From: CAZJYI01 sp964550025 | GTDB lineage: Bacteria; Verrucomicrobiota; Kiritimatiellia; UBA8416; CAYOBW01 | Assembly: GCA_964550025.1 (NCBI GenBank) | Contig: CAZJYI010000073.1 | Location: 1-54,198, forward strand | Length of the DNA: 54,198 nt | Reading direction: 5' to 3' | Part shown: positions 50,692 through 54,198 of the stretch, one piece after another | Layout: the number at the start of each line of letters is the position of its first letter | Numbering within the stretch: the first letter of the stretch is position 1 | Made by a program: the position numbers and the translations under genes | Notes under the pieces: generated by a model | Told to the model about the DNA's origin: nothing | The model's database searches: none | What the model saw: only the letters and a program-made list of their open reading frames with translations

Positions 50692-53600
50692 TCACTTCCA
50701 GTCCTCCCGTTCAATCCGGTAGAAGCGTTGTGTGCTCCTCACCGCGTTTGTGTCCGTCCAAGTGTCGATGGGGAGAGAAACCGGCGCGTTGCTGCCCGTA
50801 TGGTTCGGCAGGAACCGCGTGCACGCCTGCTGCCAGGTTCCCGCGGTCAGGCTATCGACCGTATCGACCCGGTACCTGATGCCGGGAAAGGCGATCCGTT
50901 CCAGAACGAAGGCGCCGCTTTCGTTCCGCCAGAGCCGACAGTCGTGTGCGTTCAGCGGATGCGTGCCGCCGAGATACTCCTCATAGTTGCTCCAACCGTC
51001 ACCGTCCGGATCGCCGTTGGGACTGAGGTTCGTGACAGCCCCGAAGCTGAGGACTTCCCACCTGTCGGCAAAACCGTTGGTGTTGGTGTCCACCGGCGCC
51101 AGCTCGATATCCGGCAGGATGTTGGTAGCGCCGCGCATAGTCGCGTCGACGCTGGTGGTCACCGAGTGGTAGCCATCCGCGCTGACTACGAGCGAGTACG
51201 TCCCCGTCGGCAGGAGGGTGAAGCCGGAGTCGGCGTCGTCGGGGAGCTCCCCGCCGTCACGTGAATGCCAGACCGGTGACCAGGCCGTGTTCTGGTAGCT
51301 TGTGTAGACGACGGTTGGCTCTCTGTCGCGGCTGAACTCCAGTGTAGCGCCAGCTAGACGCGCACGTGTGTGAGTGTCGCGGACCGTCCCTTTCAATCGA
51401 GACATGGCGATGAACCCAAAGAGGAACTGTTCTCCATGCTGATGCAGATCGACGACGCGCGGGTTCCCGTACAGTTCGTCATCGGGATGGTCGGGCCGGC
51501 CTGGCCGGGTCGGGTGCTCGGCGCGCCAATAGCCGTGCGCCGTCCTCACTCCGACGAGGTAGGAACCCGCCTCGAGGGTCACGGCGGATGTGTCGTTCGT
51601 GACCCGATAGCGGGTGACGCCGCCATCGGCAAACACCTCGATCTCGGCGCCCTCCGGCAGCCGTCCGTTCAGGCCAACTGTTGTGACGCCGAAGCCGTAC
51701 CAGATGGGATCTTCAAGGGCTACTTCCCCGCCGCGTGACATGTGGGCCTTGCGAATCGCCTCCCGTCCGTCCGGGAAACGCAGCCTGAGGCGCATCTCGC
51801 TTCTCGGGATGCCGGCGATCTGGAACACGCCTCCCGCGTCGACGGGAACGGCGTTCGTCGCATCGTTGCTCCCGGGAGGAAGGACCGTCACCGTGAGGCC
51901 GTCCACGGCCGACGGTACACCGTTGGAATTGACGAGGTACCCGCGCACAACGGGTCCGGCCCCCTCGAAGACAAGCGTCGTATCGACATCCTCGTTGGGG
52001 CCGGGCAACAGTTGCAGAAGCAAGGAGCCGCCGAGACGTGCACTGCGGTATCCCTCCTTCCGAACGATTCCGCTGTGCCAGCCTCGCGGAACGTCCTTGA
52101 TGTCGAAATACCCGTCACCGTCCGTGAACGTCCGGAAGAGTCCGCCCCCCAGTGTGACTTCCGCGCCCGGCACCGGGAGCTCCACGTCGGAATACCGGAC
52201 AACAACGCGGCCGGAAACATCCGCCGATGCGTTGGTGGCGGTTTGCATCGGAAGCGTCAAGGGCAAGAAGGGAGGGACCGGCAATTGCAGCTCCGCCTTC
52301 CTGGCAGCATACCCGTCTTTGACAAACAGCAGGACTTGTTCTCCGTCCGGGACGCCGGAGAGCTGGAAATGCCCACTGGCGTCCGTGCTCGTGTGAAAAG
52401 TCTCCGACATGGGACCCGGCGCGATCACTACGCGCACGCCCTCCAGGGGAGCGCCCGTGTCTTCGTCGGTCACGTCGCCATGGACGGTGCAGGACGCACG
52501 CGACATGTTGATCCGAACCGGCCGCATGGTGGAGTTGTACGTGATCCTCTCGCGCACGGGGCCGTACGGCAGGTAACCGGATCCTTCCTCCGGGTCCGCC
52601 ACCAGCCAGTAAACGCCGGTGCTGACACTAGTGCCGCCAATGGTAAAAGCGCCGTCCGCCCCGCTCAACGTGGAGGCAATCTCATTCCTGCGCCGGCGAG
52701 CGTCCTCATAGGTGGCGTACAGGGTAACGGCCACGTGCTCGAGGGGGTCGAGGCCATCCGACGGCGATGCGCACACCTCGCCGACGAGACCCGGCACAAA
52801 AACGGTGGCTACCGCTGTATTCGCGCTCAGGTTGGTCCCGCTCTTCACCTGTAGCTCATAGACGTAGATGCCGGGCCTGTCGAGGCCGGCGATTTCCGGC
52901 TCGGGATCGGTATCTCCGGGCGGCAGCAGGCCGAGCCGCGGGTTTCCGGGAGACTCCCGCCAAATGTAGCGCAGGTTACTTCCCTGCGAATTCGTGGCGT
53001 TGAGCGTGATCGTCTGCCCCAGATTGCCGAGGTAGAAAGAAGCCGGACTCAGTCGCGCCACAAGCCCCGTCGCACCCCCGGCGGCGCGCTCGGACCACCA
53101 TGGCGCCCGGTCCAATCGAACGGTAATGCTCGTGACGGAACCCTCGACCGCGATTCGGGCGGCGCTATTCGTATAGCCGGGTGCGTCAACCCACAAATCG
53201 TGTTCTCCGGGGGGCACGTCGTACAGCTCAAAGAAGCCGGTGGCGTCGGACACGTCGTTCCACGGGGACAGGCCCGCGTCGCCGCCGGCGACGACGGTGG
53301 CGAAACGCACGGGACGGCCGTCCTCCTCGTCGAGGACGAGACCCGATACGACCGGACCGGGGGGCGCCAGGAACAGACTGATGTCCAGGGCGTTGGTGCC
53401 GGGCACTACTCTCACGGAGGGAAAGCGCAGTGTCTCGAAGCCTTCCCGCGTGATCGTCAGCGTGTACGAACCGGCCGGCAGGTCCGCGAAGCGGTACGTG
53501 CCGTCGTCGCCCGTGTCGGCCTGGTACTGCCACGTTCCCTCCCCCAGGCTGAGTCTCGCTCCCTCCACGGGGCGGTCCGTCCCCGCCAATGTCACCCGTC

Positions 53601-54198
53601 CCGCGAGATCACCGGTTTCCGAAACGGCCGCGGCGGTGAGGTTGATGTCGATGTCGAGCTGGTTCGTGCCAACGTTGATATCGCGCACTTCGGGACGGTA
53701 GCCTTCCTTGTAGAACCACAAGAGCCAGGAGCCCTGCCGCACGTCCGTGAACCAGAACCGCCCACCCGCGAACGTGCTGCTCGATCCGTGCCCCTCCAGG
53801 TATACGGTGACGCCGCTCAGCTCATCGTCCGTGTCGTCGTCTCGCACCGTGCCGAGCAGGTAGTCGACGCTGCCGCGGCCGATCTGGAGGTCCTGGTCGC
53901 CGGTTTGCGGCCCGGGATCGGGCATCACCAGCTTGTCCGTGACGGCGGAGAGGAAACCCGGCCGGCTCACCTTGACTGTATAGGTACGTCCGTTGGTCGT
54001 GCTGGCGGGACTTGCGTTCTCGAGAGTAAACCGCCCCCGGGAGTCCGAGATGTCCACATCCACGACATTCGTGTAGGCAGCAGCATCTACTTCGTTTGTG
54101 AAGGCCGCGACAGTGACGTCGGGGACACGCGCTATCGATCCGACCAGACGGACGTCCCCCCGCAATCCCGGCACGTAGACCCAAATCGTCTCGGCGGT
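50692..54198 (-). CDS. Giant secreted carboxypeptidase-regulatory-repeat protein, N-terminus beyond the right edge
   Basis: The frame is open to the window edge, at least 1168 residues. It consists of many CarboxypepD_reg/SpaA-like beta-sandwich repeats with units like 'TGDDGTYRFADLPAGSYTLTI', 'SDATGFFELYDVPPGEHDLWV', 'TDASGHFQLSGVPDGEQVLLFV' and 'TDGDGYFDIKDVPRGWHSGIV'. A PKD-like segment ('GLLPPGDTDPEPEIAGLDRPG') interrupts them. Near the C-terminus come calcium-type repeats ('DTNTNGFADRWEV', 'NGDPDGDGWSNYEEYLGGTHP') and a final module ending 'RSTQRFYRIEREDWK'. The repeats act as rigid stalks or adhesins. It is likely the largest surface protein here; its 5' end and signal peptide are outside the window. 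Confidence 0.86.
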   Translation of the reverse strand, partial: TAETIWVYVPGLRGDVRLVGSIARVPDVTVAAFTNEVDAAAYTNVVDVDISDSRGRFTLENASPASTTNGRTYTVKVSRPGFLSAVTDKLVMPDPGPQTGDQDLQIGRGSVDYLLGTVRDDDTDDELSGVTVYLEGHGSSSTFAGGRFWFTDVRQGSWLLWFYKEGYRPEVRDINVGTNQLDIDINLTAAAVSETGDLAGRVTLAGTDRPVEGARLSLGEGTWQYQADTGDDGTYRFADLPAGSYTLTITREGFETLRFPSVRVVPGTNALDISLFLAPPGPVVSGLVLDEEDGRPVRFATVVAGGDAGLSPWNDVSDATGFFELYDVPPGEHDLWVDAPGYTNSAARIAVEGSVTSITVRLDRAPWWSERAAGGATGLVARLSPASFYLGNLGQTITLNATNSQGSNLRYIWRESPGNPRLGLLPPGDTDPEPEIAGLDRPGIYVYELQVKSGTNLSANTAVATVFVPGLVGEVCASPSDGLDPLEHVAVTLYATYEDARRRRNEIASTLSGADGAFTIGGTSVSTGVYWLVADPEEGSGYLPYGPVRERITYNSTMRPVRINMSRASCTVHGDVTDEDTGAPLEGVRVVIAPGPMSETFHTSTDASGHFQLSGVPDGEQVLLFVKDGYAARKAELQLPVPPFLPLTLPMQTATNASADVSGRVVVRYSDVELPVPGAEVTLGGGLFRTFTDGDGYFDIKDVPRGWHSGIVRKEGYRSARLGGSLLLQLLPGPNEDVDTTLVFEGAGPVVRGYLVNSNGVPSAVDGLTVTVLPPGSNDATNAVPVDAGGVFQIAGIPRSEMRLRLRFPDGREAIRKAHMSRGGEVALEDPIWYGFGVTTVGLNGRLPEGAEIEVFADGGVTRYRVTNDTSAVTLEAGSYLVGVRTAHGYWRAEHPTRPGRPDHPDDELYGNPRVVDLHQHGEQFLFGFIAMSRLKGTVRDTHTRARLAGATLEFSRDREPTVVYTSYQNTAWSPVWHSRDGGELPDDADSGFTLLPTGTYSLVVSADGYHSVTTSVDATMRGATNILPDIELAPVDTNTNGFADRWEVLSFGAVTNLSPNGDPDGDGWSNYEEYLGGTHPLNAHDCRLWRNESGAFVLERIAFPGIRYRVDTVDSLTAGTWQQACTRFLPNHTGSNAPVSLPIDTWTDTNAVRSTQRFYRIEREDWK

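Overview
The window is G+C-rich, densely coded bacterial DNA. No rRNA, tRNA, CRISPR array, phage gene or transposase gene was seen. The protein content points to the PVC superphylum, most likely a Kiritimatiellota, Lentisphaerota or Verrucomicrobiota relative; this is inference from families, as no phylogenetic marker is present. The pointers are Tat-exported Gfo/Idh/MocA oxidoreductases, ThuA and DUF1080 domains, HEAT-repeat and FG-GAP proteins, a hydrazine-synthase-alpha-like propeller with one haem motif, F5/8C domains, and long secreted chimeras ending in a short 'FYRI' module.

Layout. 1-10 kb: a partial ThuA-like protein, a 1605-residue secreted chimera (FecR-TolB-DUF11-glycosidase-like-TSP3) and a secreted GH2 glycosidase with two C-terminal calcium-type carbohydrate-binding modules. 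10-16 kb: a peptidoglycan-binding-domain protein, a retropepsin-like protein whose catalytic Asp is Asn, and a minus-strand operon of YtrA-type GntR repressor, ABC ATPase, permease and a membrane HEAT-like protein, with an operator overlapping its promoter. 16-24 kb: a secreted beta-helix protein, two unknown proteins, an outer-membrane barrel and a secreted subtilase with a cadherin-like repeat. 24-37.7 kb: a decayed gene, then a XylR/AraC regulator divergent from a seven-gene sugar cluster (Tat oxidoreductase, HEAT/DUF1080/FG-GAP protein, PMI-like cupin, TIM-barrel isomerase, cytosolic oxidoreductase, D-tagatose-3-epimerase-like enzyme, PfkB kinase). 37.7-48 kb: a methyltransferase with regulatory domain, a frameshifted HzsA-like/HEAT protein, a HEAT-discoidin protein, a second Tat oxidoreductase and a nucleotidyltransferase/small-partner module. 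48-54 kb: an operon of FadL-like porin, ECF sigma factor and FHA protein, next to a giant carboxypeptidase-regulatory-repeat protein that runs off the right edge.

The genes look like a polysaccharide-degrading, surface-oriented lifestyle. Exported enzymes and sensors attack and bind glycans. The XylR-controlled cluster probably carries an unusual (possibly 3-keto) sugar through redox, hydrolysis, isomerisation, epimerisation and phosphorylation.

The strongest non-genic signal is a set of palindromic repeats headed by GTAG, many in inverted pairs. This is the architecture of REP/REPIN elements mobilised by RAYT transposases. They lie in intergenic gaps from 16 to 50.6 kb, bracket the nucleotidyltransferase module and supply the stop codons of three genes. 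Other repeats fill most of the long spacers of the sugar cluster.
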